From Sphingomonas sp. AP4-R1 (lineage in GTDB: Bacteria > Pseudomonadota > Alphaproteobacteria > Sphingomonadales > Sphingomonadaceae), in the NCBI RefSeq assembly GCF_013113735.1, contig NZ_CP053346.1:1061001-1125000 (forward strand): a stretch of DNA of 64,000 nucleotides. Direction: 5' to 3'. Below, piece by piece: positions 8,880 to 16,471 of the stretch (position 1 is the first letter of the stretch; each line of letters opens with the position of its first letter). The notes under the pieces were generated by a model. The model worked only from the letters and a program-made list of their open reading frames with translations, was not told the origin of the DNA and made no database searches. The position numbers and the translations under genes are program-made.

Positions 8880-9946
8880 CCGGGACGCGGCGGAAATATC
8901 TCTCGCTGGAGGCGGGCCGCTTCTTCGCGGCGCTGGCCGTGGTGCTGTTCCACATCGATATCACGACGTCACAGCCCAAATATTTCGGCCATCATGTCGC
9001 GCGCTGGTTCGCCGGCGGCTTCTCCGGCGTCGAATTCTTCTTCGTCCTCAGCGGTTTCGTGATCGTCAGCGCCCATTATGCGGATCTCCGCAGCCCGGAT
9101 AAGGCGGCCGTCACCCGGACCTTCCTGTGGAAGCGCTTCGTGCGGCTCTATCCGGCGCTGTGGGGGATTTTGCTGGTGCTGGCCCCCGCCGTCTATTTCG
9201 TCACGGCGCTTCAGTGGAGCGGCCCGGTGTCGCTCGTGGATGTCGTGGCCGCCTTTGCGATCACCCCGATCAGCGAGGATCGGATCCTCGCGGTCGAATG
9301 GACGCTGCGATACGAGGTGCTGTTCTATGCCTTGTTCGCGCTCCTGCTGTGGAAGCGTGCGCTCGGGATCAGCGGCTTCGCGATCCTCATCGGCCTCAGC
9401 CTGCTCAGCTATGCGGTATCCGTCAGCGGCATCGCGGGCTTTTTCGTCTCACCTTATCCGCTGATGTTCGTGGCGGGGGCGGCGATCGCCTTTGCGTCGC
9501 GCACCATGGCGCTGCGCTTCGCATGGCCGTCCTGCGCGATCGGGGCCGCCATTTTCCTGTGGCGCCTGAAAGTGTGCGCGGATCATCCGGCGCGTGAGGG
9601 ATTGCTGTTCTGGGATTCCACCTTTTTCGGGCTGGGGGCGGCGCTGATCGTCTATGGCCTGGTCGCGTGGGAATCGCGGCGGCCCATCGCGGTGCCGAGG
9701 GCGCTGCAATATCTCGGCGCGGCATCCTATTCGATCTACCTGATCCATTATCCGGTGGTTTCGCTGTCCGCGAAAGTCGCGATGAAGCTGAGGCCGCATG
9801 TGACCGATCCGCTGCTGTTCGTGCTGATGGCCGTCGTCGCCGTGGGCAGCGGGATCGCCTATCACGAGGGCTTCGAAAAGCGCATCATCGCGCTGCTGCG
9901 CCGGGCCCCGCGCACGTCGGCGGCCCCGTCCATGGTCTCGGCCTGA
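8876..9946 (+). CDS. Acyltransferase family 3 membrane protein (second of two)
   Basis: A 356-residue homologue of the preceding gene. It begins 'KYLSLEAGRFFAALAVVLFH', again with the conserved Arg and His, followed by 'SGVEFFFVLSGFVIVSAHY' and 'RFVRLYPALWGILLV'. The GTG start overlaps the upstream stop codon (GTGA), indicating translational coupling. The divergence of the pair suggests two different acyl decorations or positions on the repeat unit. It is the last gene before a convergent pair on the minus strand. Acyl donor unknown. Confidence 0.9.
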   Translation: MTGTRRKYLSLEAGRFFAALAVVLFHIDITTSQPKYFGHHVARWFAGGFSGVEFFFVLSGFVIVSAHYADLRSPDKAAVTRTFLWKRFVRLYPALWGILLVLAPAVYFVTALQWSGPVSLVDVVAAFAITPISEDRILAVEWTLRYEVLFYALFALLLWKRALGISGFAILIGLSLLSYAVSVSGIAGFFVSPYPLMFVAGAAIAFASRTMALRFAWPSCAIGAAIFLWRLKVCADHPAREGLLFWDSTFFGLGAALIVYGLVAWESRRPIAVPRALQYLGAASYSIYLIHYPVVSLSAKVAMKLRPHVTDPLLFVLMAVVAVGSGIAYHEGFEKRIIALLRRAPRTSAAPSMVSA

Positions 9947-9979
9947 ACGGTTCGATGGCGGATCGCCGGGAAGACGCGC

Positions 9980-10007
9980 CCGCCCGCCACGCCGGGCGCG
10001 CGGGCGG
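9980..10007. terminator. Possible bidirectional terminator hairpin between convergent genes
   Basis: An 8-bp GC stem (CCGCCCGC at 9980-9987 with GCGGGCGG at 10000-10007) lies between the convergent ends of the acyltransferase and the beta-helix gene. There is no good T tract on either side, so termination is only suggested. Confidence 0.35.
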
Positions 10008-10016
10008 CCGTCCTTG

Positions 10017-11441
10017 TCAGCCAGTTTGTCCGCTGAAAGCGGCGACGACCCCGCCGTTCGTCACCGATCGCGCCTTCGGGAATTTGCCGCCGCGCATGTA
10101 GACTGCACCGAACCGGGCGGTGATCGAATATTGCGAGCTGGCTGCCGCGCAATTCTCCAGGAACAGCTTCGATCCGCCCGCGCTCTCCGCGAGATTGACC
10201 ATGAAGTCGCTGGGCTGCACGCTTCCGCCCAGCGCGATATCGCCCCTGCTTGCGTAGCAGAAGGTGTCGATGCACCACATCGCCGTGCCGTCATTGGCGA
10301 TGGCCACGTTCGCGCCCGCGTTGCGCGCGCCCACGCCACGCAGATCGATCCACTTGCCGCCGTCGTGCGTGGTGAAGGCGTTGTTGCTGGTCGATCCCGG
10401 CCGGCCATTGTTGAGGCCGGTGCAGTCCATCGTGAACACGAACGCCTGATTGCCGCCCGCAATGTGGCTGTTGAACCCGTCCGACTGGTTGCCGCTCGCA
10501 TCGCATCGGAGGAAGGCGGCGCCCAGCACGTCGAAGATGCTCGCCCCGCCGCTGGCGATATTCTTCGCGGCGGTGACGATACCGTCGTCGCCGGCGGAAT
10601 AGCGGAAGGTGCAGTCCTCGGCCACGAACCGATAGGCGGCGGCGGATTGCAGGATCAGCGGCGTGAACCCGCCCGAAAGGTCGAAGCCGCTGACGAACAT
10701 GTTGCCGCCGCCGGACATGCGCATCACGGCCGCATTGCCCGTCATCTGCAGCGCGCGGCTGTTGGCGTTGGTGACCGCCGCGCCGTCGGCCCGGTTGACG
10801 TAGACGATGGCATTGTCGGTCCACCACGATCCCGGCGTCGCGCGGCACGCGGCCAGGCTCGTCGCGAAGGCCAGATCCGGGCGGAGCCCATCCTGGTCCA
10901 CGGTCGCCAGATCGATCACGCGGCGCACGTCCGCCTGCGTCGCCTTGTAGGTGGTGCCCGTGTCGAGCGACCAGGCCGGGGTGCCGAACAGGCCCGTATC
11001 GACGCGGCCGCCCACTGCGATCAGCGCGCAGGCCTTGGTCGGGGTGGATCCGGCGCCCAGTCCGTTGGGGGCCGGATAGGTGCCGGCGCGGACGTTGACG
11101 ATGTAGGGCGCCGTGCCCGCATTGCCCGCCTGGATCGCGGCGACGATCGATTTCTTGGCCGTGGCCCAGCTCAGGCCGTCGCCGGTGTCGTCGGCCCGGT
11201 TGATGTCGACATGATAGGTGGTCGGGTTGGTCCAGGGGGTGACGTCGGGCGTCGGCGCCCAGGCGCGGCGATCGAAATTGGTGCGCACGCGCCCGGTGGC
11301 GTCACGCCAGAAGTCGAACGGGAAGAGGCTGCGCGCGTAGGTGAAGCCCTCGGGCCGGGTGAGGGGGGTGCCGAAGGCGAGGCCGCGAGCGGCGAGGCTG
11401 CTGTCGCTGATGCCGCCGAGTGCGCCGGAGGTTCGCGTCAT
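10017..11441 (-). CDS. Right-handed beta-helix protein, GhsB-like head-spike fibre candidate
   Basis: A 474-residue protein without signal peptide or membrane segment. After an N-terminal region of about 90 residues, 'TYHVDINRADDTGDGLSWAT' starts a repetitive Gly/Asn/Ala-rich section ('GNMFVSGFDLSGGF', 'AYRFVAEDCTFRYSAGDDG') typical of parallel beta-helix proteins such as tailspikes and polysaccharide lyases. The start ATG is 3 nt after the stop of the small spike-base-like gene and has GGAGG 8 nt upstream, so the two are translationally linked. In Rhodobacter capsulatus the analogous pair forms gene-transfer-agent head spikes that bind capsule. The pair order, the beta-helix and the setting fit that role, but a free polysaccharide-active enzyme or phage relic is also possible. 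Confidence 0.6.
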   Translation of the reverse strand: MTRTSGALGGISDSSLAARGLAFGTPLTRPEGFTYARSLFPFDFWRDATGRVRTNFDRRAWAPTPDVTPWTNPTTYHVDINRADDTGDGLSWATAKKSIVAAIQAGNAGTAPYIVNVRAGTYPAPNGLGAGSTPTKACALIAVGGRVDTGLFGTPAWSLDTGTTYKATQADVRRVIDLATVDQDGLRPDLAFATSLAACRATPGSWWTDNAIVYVNRADGAAVTNANSRALQMTGNAAVMRMSGGGNMFVSGFDLSGGFTPLILQSAAAYRFVAEDCTFRYSAGDDGIVTAAKNIASGGASIFDVLGAAFLRCDASGNQSDGFNSHIAGGNQAFVFTMDCTGLNNGRPGSTSNNAFTTHDGGKWIDLRGVGARNAGANVAIANDGTAMWCIDTFCYASRGDIALGGSVQPSDFMVNLAESAGGSKLFLENCAAASSQYSITARFGAVYMRGGKFPKARSVTNGGVVAAFSGQTG

Positions 11442-11444
11442 CGT

Positions 11445-11714
11445 TCAGGCCTCCGCGACCAGATCGGTGGCGGTCGTGCCGGTCGCGCGCACATACGCGG
11501 CGCGCACCGCGATGTAGCTCGCGTCGGGCAGGTTGCGGTAGGTCACGTCGGCGGCGCCGCCGATCCCGCGCAGCGTCACGTCGCCGCCGGTCCCCACATA
11601 CAGGCCGCGCGGCACGATCGGCAGCGCGACGCTGTCGCTGGGGGTGACAGCATAGGGTGCGAGCGCCGGTGCGGAGGCGGAATCGGTAAAATTCGCAAAG
11701 GCATCGATTGGCAT
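11445..11714 (-). CDS. Spike base protein, RCAP_rcc01079 (GhsA)-like
   Basis: An 89-residue protein. 'APYAVTPSDSVALPIVPRGL', 'YVGTGGDVTLRG', 'VTYRNLPDASYIAVRAAYV' and the ending 'ATGTTATDLVA' match my recollection of the small spike-base family named after R. capsulatus rcc01079, a component of gene transfer agent head spikes that also occurs in phages. ATG at 11714 chosen (GGGAG 8 nt upstream) over TTG 11720. No export signal. It is the first gene of a two-gene minus-strand operon with the beta-helix protein, inserted between plus-strand exopolysaccharide genes. The family call is from memory of the motif, not a search. Confidence 0.65.
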   Translation of the reverse strand: MPIDAFANFTDSASAPALAPYAVTPSDSVALPIVPRGLYVGTGGDVTLRGIGGAADVTYRNLPDASYIAVRAAYVRATGTTATDLVAEA

Positions 11715-11768
11715 GTGCAAAGCTCCCTTCGAATTGCGTGTTCTCTTTATGTTCCTTCTCCTTTTGTA

Positions 11769-11782
11769 GGAAAGCGCTTTCC
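11769..11782. promoter_or_regulatory. Perfect 14-bp palindrome, LacI-family-operator-like
   Basis: GGAAAGCGCTTTCC lies in the 140-bp AT-richer gap between the divergent spike-base gene (start 11714) and the Wzy-like gene (start 11855). A central CG flanked by AAAG/CTTT is typical of LacI/GalR-family operators. The regulator is not in the window. It could control either or both directions. Confidence 0.5.
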
Positions 11783-11854
11783 GTGATCGGTGGACAAAGA
11801 GCGGGGCATCTGCGATTTTCGTCAGGACATTGAGTAACCTGAAGGACTCCGGCG

Positions 11855-13282
11855 TTGGCCGAACTGAGCGATTCGAGCAGCCGGATGGATGGACCTTTGG
11901 CGCTGGATCCGTCTGGCTCGCCCACGCGCCGCCGGCGCAGCGGCGGTTCGGGGCGCAGCGGGTCGGGCAGCGGATCCTCGGGCAGCGCGCGCGGCAGCCG
12001 GTCCTCCCGTTCGGGCGAGGATGCCGGCGCGCTCGATCCGGTGACGACCACGCAGCAGAATATCGTCTTCGGCGTCTTCGCCGTGCTGATGATCTGCCTC
12101 ACCGTCTTCCAGAAGATCGGCTATGTGCCGAGCAAGGCCTTCATCATCCCGATCATCCTGCCGGTCGCCTATGTGGCGCTCGGCGTCGGCGTGCTGTTCG
12201 CGCGCCCGGTCTTCCGGCCGGAGCGGGCGATCCTCTATCTGGCGCTGGTCACGCTATCGACGCTCAGCAATGTGCTGTTCGCGCCGAAATATTCGCTGGG
12301 CAGCATGGCGCTCTATTACGCGCTCTATCTGCCCTTCCTGGTCGCGTTCGATACGACGCGCGCCACCTACCGGCGCTGTCTCGATTTCTTCTGCACGGTG
12401 ATGCTCGTCTTCGCCGGGATCGTGTGGGCGCAGCATGCGATCCAGATCAGCATCGGGTGGCAATATTGGCCCAATCTGGACAAATTGCTGCCGCCGAGCC
12501 TGCTCATTCCGGAATTCAATTACATCCAGCCGATCGAATGGGGGCTGAATCTGATGAAGCCTTCGGGGATCGCTTTCCTCGAAGTGTCGATCCTCTCGCA
12601 GTTCATCACGTTCGCGCTGATCATCGAGCTGCTCTATTTCCAGCGCGTCCAGCGCGCCGTCTTCTTCGGTGCCACCCTGCTGGCGACGTTCGCGGGCACG
12701 GGTCTGGTGCTGCTGCTGGTGAGCCTGCCGATCATCTTCAGCCGCATGAACACGCGCGTGTTCGCGATCATGCTCGCCACCGCTTTCTTCGCCTTGTTCG
12801 TCGCGCTGGAGCTGCACTGGTTCGATCTGGTCGCGCACCGCTTCGGCGAGTTTCAGGAGACGGGCAGCAGCGCCAATTCGCGCTTCATCGCGCCGCTGGA
12901 TCGCATCCGCATCGCGCTGATCGATCCGCACGGCGTCTATGGTGGCGCGGGCGCGGGCCAGATCGAGGCGGGCGGCAACACCTTCTGGTGGCCGATCGCC
13001 AAGACCACGGTGGAATATGGCCTGCTCGAAGGCATTTTCTTCTACGTTTTCTATCTGACGTGCCTGTTCGACAAGGCGCCCAGCAAGCAGCTCGCCTTCG
13101 TGATCGCGATCTGGTTCTCGTTCGAGGGCACGTTGCTGACGGCGCTCAACCCGATCACCTGCGTGATGTTGTCGACGATGTTCGTCGTGCGGGACGAAAA
13201 GCGCGTCCGCCGTCGCCGCTCGTCGTCCGAAAGCGGCAGCGTCTCCGGGCTGGCGGAACCGGGCCCGGCGGTGGCCGTGTGA
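11855..13282 (+). CDS. Wzy-like exopolysaccharide polymerase
   Basis: A 475-residue protein with about ten membrane segments and a large loop near residues 330-400, the layout of O-antigen/exopolysaccharide polymerases that join repeat units at the periplasmic face. Sequence conservation in this class is low, so the call rests on topology and on the locus otherwise lacking a polymerase. The first 60 residues are an unusual cytoplasmic Ser/Gly/Arg-rich tail ('RRRRSGGSGRSGSGSGSSGS'). The TTG start was chosen because AAGGA lies about 10 nt upstream and the frame is closed further up. It is the first gene of the second half of the locus. Confidence 0.75.
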   Translation: MAELSDSSSRMDGPLALDPSGSPTRRRRSGGSGRSGSGSGSSGSARGSRSSRSGEDAGALDPVTTTQQNIVFGVFAVLMICLTVFQKIGYVPSKAFIIPIILPVAYVALGVGVLFARPVFRPERAILYLALVTLSTLSNVLFAPKYSLGSMALYYALYLPFLVAFDTTRATYRRCLDFFCTVMLVFAGIVWAQHAIQISIGWQYWPNLDKLLPPSLLIPEFNYIQPIEWGLNLMKPSGIAFLEVSILSQFITFALIIELLYFQRVQRAVFFGATLLATFAGTGLVLLLVSLPIIFSRMNTRVFAIMLATAFFALFVALELHWFDLVAHRFGEFQETGSSANSRFIAPLDRIRIALIDPHGVYGGAGAGQIEAGGNTFWWPIAKTTVEYGLLEGIFFYVFYLTCLFDKAPSKQLAFVIAIWFSFEGTLLTALNPITCVMLSTMFVVRDEKRVRRRRSSSESGSVSGLAEPGPAVAV

Positions 13283-13292
13283 GGATGTCGTC

Positions 13293-14057
13293 TTGGCGTT
13301 AGTCGATCGTCTGGTTTACGCGATCGGGGATATTCACGGGCGCGCCGATCTGCTCGCCCGCCTGCTCGATCAGATCCGCGCCGATCGCGCGCGGCAGGCG
13401 CCGGGCGCGGAGCCCACGCTGGCCATCTTCCTCGGCGATTATGTCGATCGCGGGCCCCAGTCGCGTCAGGTGATCGATCTGCTGCTGGAGTTCCGGCGCG
13501 ATCCCGCGTTCGAATCGCGCTTCCTGCTCGGCAATCACGAAGACACGATGCTCGATTATCTCGACGGGCAGGTGAGCGGGCTCGGCTGGAGCCGGCATGG
13601 CGGCGCGGCGACGCTGCAATCCTATGGCGTGGCGCCGCCCGCCGAGGAGAGCCGTGCCGCCTGGTCCGCCCGACGCAAGGCGCTGGTGGCCGCCGTCCCG
13701 CCCGAGCATCGCGCCTTTCTGGAAGGGCTGGAACTGACCATCTCGCTCGGCCAGATCCTGTTCGTCCATGCCGGCATCCGGCCGGGCGTCGCGCTGGATC
13801 AGCAGAGCAAGCGCGATCTGCTCTGGATCCGCCGCGAGTTTCTGGAGGCCGAGCGCACCGATCCGTGGCTGGTCGTCCACGGCCACACGCCCAAGGGCGA
13901 GGCTTATGGTGCCCCCGGCCGGCTCTGTCTCGACAGCGGCGGCTATATTTCGGGCCGGCTGACGGCCGCGTCCTTCTGCGGCGATACCGTCCGCCTGATC
14001 GAAACCGGCCGACCGGAACCGCGCATATTCCCGGCGCAACTCGCAAACGCGGCATAA
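13293..14057 (+). CDS. Metallophosphoesterase, PPP-family serine/threonine phosphatase-like
   Basis: A 254-residue protein with all PPP metal motifs in order: 'YAIGDIHGRADLL' (GDxHG), 'FLGDYVDRGPQS' (GDxVDRG), 'LLGNHEDTML' (GNHE), 'VHAGIRPG' and 'VVHGHTPKG'. Bacterial members act as Ser/Thr (sometimes dual) protein phosphatases or nucleotide phosphatases. TTG start 10 nt after the polymerase stop, so it is probably co-transcribed. Its place in a locus with a tyrosine autokinase suggests a regulatory role, but no substrate can be read from the sequence. Confidence 0.85.
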   Translation: MALVDRLVYAIGDIHGRADLLARLLDQIRADRARQAPGAEPTLAIFLGDYVDRGPQSRQVIDLLLEFRRDPAFESRFLLGNHEDTMLDYLDGQVSGLGWSRHGGAATLQSYGVAPPAEESRAAWSARRKALVAAVPPEHRAFLEGLELTISLGQILFVHAGIRPGVALDQQSKRDLLWIRREFLEAERTDPWLVVHGHTPKGEAYGAPGRLCLDSGGYISGRLTAASFCGDTVRLIETGRPEPRIFPAQLANAA

Positions 14058-14189
14058 GGCATTGGTCGTTCCGGCGCGGCGGCGCATCGCGCGTATGACG
14101 GTTTTGTTCGCAGTCGCAGCAAAGAGGGCTTGCGGCGCCGCCTGTCTTGGGTGAGGACAGCCTTAACCAAAGTAAGGTGGGGTGGGACC

Positions 14190-15200
14190 ATGCGTATTCT
14201 GGTAACCGGCGTGGCAGGCTTCATCGGCAGCCATGTGGCGCGACGCCTGCTGGCGCGCGGTGACACCGTCGTCGGCATCGATAATCTGAACGATTATAAT
14301 CCGGTCCAGCTGAAGCGCGATCGGCTGGATGCGATCGTGGCGGACGGCGGCGCCGATCGCTTCACGTTTCACCATCTCGATTTCTCGGATCACGAGGCGC
14401 TGGATGCGGCGCTGGGCGCGACCGATATCGACAGCATCGTCCATCTCGGCGCGCAGGCGGGCGTACGTTACTCGCTCACCAATCCGCGCGCTTATGTCGC
14501 GTCGAATCTCGCCGGCCATGTGAACATTCTCGAGCTGGCCCGCGCCCGGCGCGTCGACCATCTCGTCTATGCCTCGTCCTCGTCGGTCTATGGCACCAGC
14601 CCGGATCTGCCCTTCCGGGTCGAGCAGCGCGTGGATTTCCCGATCTCGCTCTATGCCGCCACCAAGAAGGCGGACGAGCTGATGAGCGAAACCTACGCGC
14701 ATCTCTATCGCATCCCGCAGACGGGCCTGCGCTTCTTCACCGTCTATGGCCCGTGGGGCCGGCCGGACATGGCCGTGTGGGGCTTCACCGACAAGATCCT
14801 GTCGGGCGTGCCGATCGAGGTGTTCAACGGCGGCAACATGCGCCGCGATTTCACCTTCATCGACGATATCGTGACGGGCATCATCGCCGCGCTCGACAAT
14901 CCGCCGCCGGATGACGGCGCAGCCAAGGCGGGCGGCAGCGTCTCGCCGCACCGGCTCTACAATATCGGCAACAACCAGGCCGAGCAGCTGGAGACGATGA
15001 TCGGGCTGATCGAGGAGAGCTGCGGTTGCAAGGCGATCCGGATCGAGAAGCCGATGCAGCCGGGCGACGTGCCTGCCACCTATGCCGATCTCACCGCGAT
15101 CCGCGAGGATCTCGGCTTCCGGCCGACCACGCCGATCTCCGTCGGCATTCCGATCTTCGTCGAATGGTTCAAGGGCTATCGCGCGTCGGCCCGCAACTGA
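14190..15200 (+). CDS. NAD-dependent epimerase, UDP-glucuronate 4-epimerase-like
   Basis: A 336-residue extended SDR. The Rossmann motif 'GVAGFIGSH' is followed by 'VVGIDNLNDYNPVQLKRDRL', the typical UDP-glucuronate 4-epimerase segment; the catalytic site is 'YAATKK' (YxxxK) with upstream 'SSSSVYG', and 'FNGGNMRRDFTFIDDIV' is also characteristic. It would interconvert UDP-glucuronate and UDP-galacturonate, supplying an acidic sugar to the polymer. ATG 14190 chosen because the Rossmann fold begins immediately; a stretch of 132 bp separates it from the phosphatase gene. Substrate is inferred from motif likeness. Confidence 0.87.
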   Translation: MRILVTGVAGFIGSHVARRLLARGDTVVGIDNLNDYNPVQLKRDRLDAIVADGGADRFTFHHLDFSDHEALDAALGATDIDSIVHLGAQAGVRYSLTNPRAYVASNLAGHVNILELARARRVDHLVYASSSSVYGTSPDLPFRVEQRVDFPISLYAATKKADELMSETYAHLYRIPQTGLRFFTVYGPWGRPDMAVWGFTDKILSGVPIEVFNGGNMRRDFTFIDDIVTGIIAALDNPPPDDGAAKAGGSVSPHRLYNIGNNQAEQLETMIGLIEESCGCKAIRIEKPMQPGDVPATYADLTAIREDLGFRPTTPISVGIPIFVEWFKGYRASARN

Positions 15201-15253
15201 CCGGTCAAACCGGTTCGCTACAGTCGCGGCAGGCCGTGTGAGGAGAGTTTAGC

Positions 15254-16468
15254 GTGCGGATCCTTCATCTCAGTTCCCTTTACCCGCCGCACCTCGTGGG
15301 CGGTGCCGAGCGCGTCGTCGAGATGCTCGCGGAAGGACAGGCGCGCGAGGGGCATGACGTGAGCGTCGCCTATATCGTGCCCGAGGCGCAGCCGGAGGGC
15401 GAGCGTCACGGCGTGAAGACCTATCCGATCGCCAATTCCAATCTCTACTGGATCGATGACGTGCCGTTCAAATCCGGCCCGCTCCGGATGATCAACAAGG
15501 CGATCACGACCTTCAATTTCCGCTCGGCCGCCGATTTCGGCAGGATCGCCCGCAAGGTGAAGCCGGACGTCGTGCATTCGCACTCGATGGTCACCTTCTC
15601 GCCGCTCGCCTGGCAGCGCGCGAAGAATGCCGGCGCGCGGCTGGTCCACACGCTCCACGATTATGACATGGTCTGCCTGCGCGCGACCCTGTTCAACAAT
15701 GGCCGCAACTGCGTCACCCGTCGCGCCGCCTGCGAATATGCGTCGCGCTGGAAGGCGACCTACGCCTCGCTGTTCGATGCCGTGGTCGGCGTGTCGGAAG
15801 CGGTGCTGGACGAACATGTCACGCGCGGCGCTTTGGCGGGTGTCTCGCCCGATCGCCTGTCGGTGATCTGGAACGGCGCGCGCGTCACTCGTCATGATGC
15901 CATCGCCGAGCGCGCGGCGCGGCAGGGCCCGTTCACCTTCGGCTTCATCGGCCGCCTCGTCCCCGAAAAGGGGCTCGACGTGCTGCTCGCGGCCTGCCGC
16001 CTGCTTCCGGCCGAGGGCTGGACGCTGCGGATCGCGGGCAAGGCGCCGGGCGAGAATGATTATGAGGAGCGCGCCAGGGGCCTCCCGATCGAATTCTGCG
16101 GCTTCGTGGATTCGTCGGCCTTCATGGATACGCTGGACGTGCTGGTCGTCCCCTCGGTCTGGCGCGAGCCGTTCGGCCTCACCGTGGTCGAATCCCTGGC
16201 GCGCGGCGTGCCCGTGCTGGGCACGGCGCATGGCGCGGTGTGCGAGCTTGTCACCAAGAGCGGCCTCGGCAGCGATTGGGTGGTGAAGGCGGACGATCCC
16301 GCCGCGCTCGCCCAGCGCATGACCGAGATCATGGCGCGCGGGCGGCAGGCGCTGCCCTCGGCCGCCACCTTCGGCGGGCTGCTGGATCAGGTCTCGCCCG
16401 AGAAGATGGTGGGCTCCTATCTCGGCCTTTACGAAGGCCTTCTCTCTGATCGTGTTGCTGCGGAGTAA
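15254..16468 (+). CDS. Glycosyltransferase family 4 (first of tandem pair)
   Basis: A 404-residue GT-B transferase. It opens 'MRILHLSSLYPPHLVGGAER', the acceptor-side glycine-rich loop, and has the donor-side landmarks 'GFIGRLVPEKGLDVLL' and 'PSVWREPFGLTVVESLARG', in which the EPFGL..E pattern is the retaining GT4 signature. GTG start. The next gene is a clear paralogue with an almost identical start. It probably adds a sugar to the repeat unit in the cytoplasm; linkage and donor unknown. Confidence 0.92.
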   Translation: MRILHLSSLYPPHLVGGAERVVEMLAEGQAREGHDVSVAYIVPEAQPEGERHGVKTYPIANSNLYWIDDVPFKSGPLRMINKAITTFNFRSAADFGRIARKVKPDVVHSHSMVTFSPLAWQRAKNAGARLVHTLHDYDMVCLRATLFNNGRNCVTRRAACEYASRWKATYASLFDAVVGVSEAVLDEHVTRGALAGVSPDRLSVIWNGARVTRHDAIAERAARQGPFTFGFIGRLVPEKGLDVLLAACRLLPAEGWTLRIAGKAPGENDYEERARGLPIEFCGFVDSSAFMDTLDVLVVPSVWREPFGLTVVESLARGVPVLGTAHGAVCELVTKSGLGSDWVVKADDPAALAQRMTEIMARGRQALPSAATFGGLLDQVSPEKMVGSYLGLYEGLLSDRVAAE

Positions 16469-16471
16469 ATC

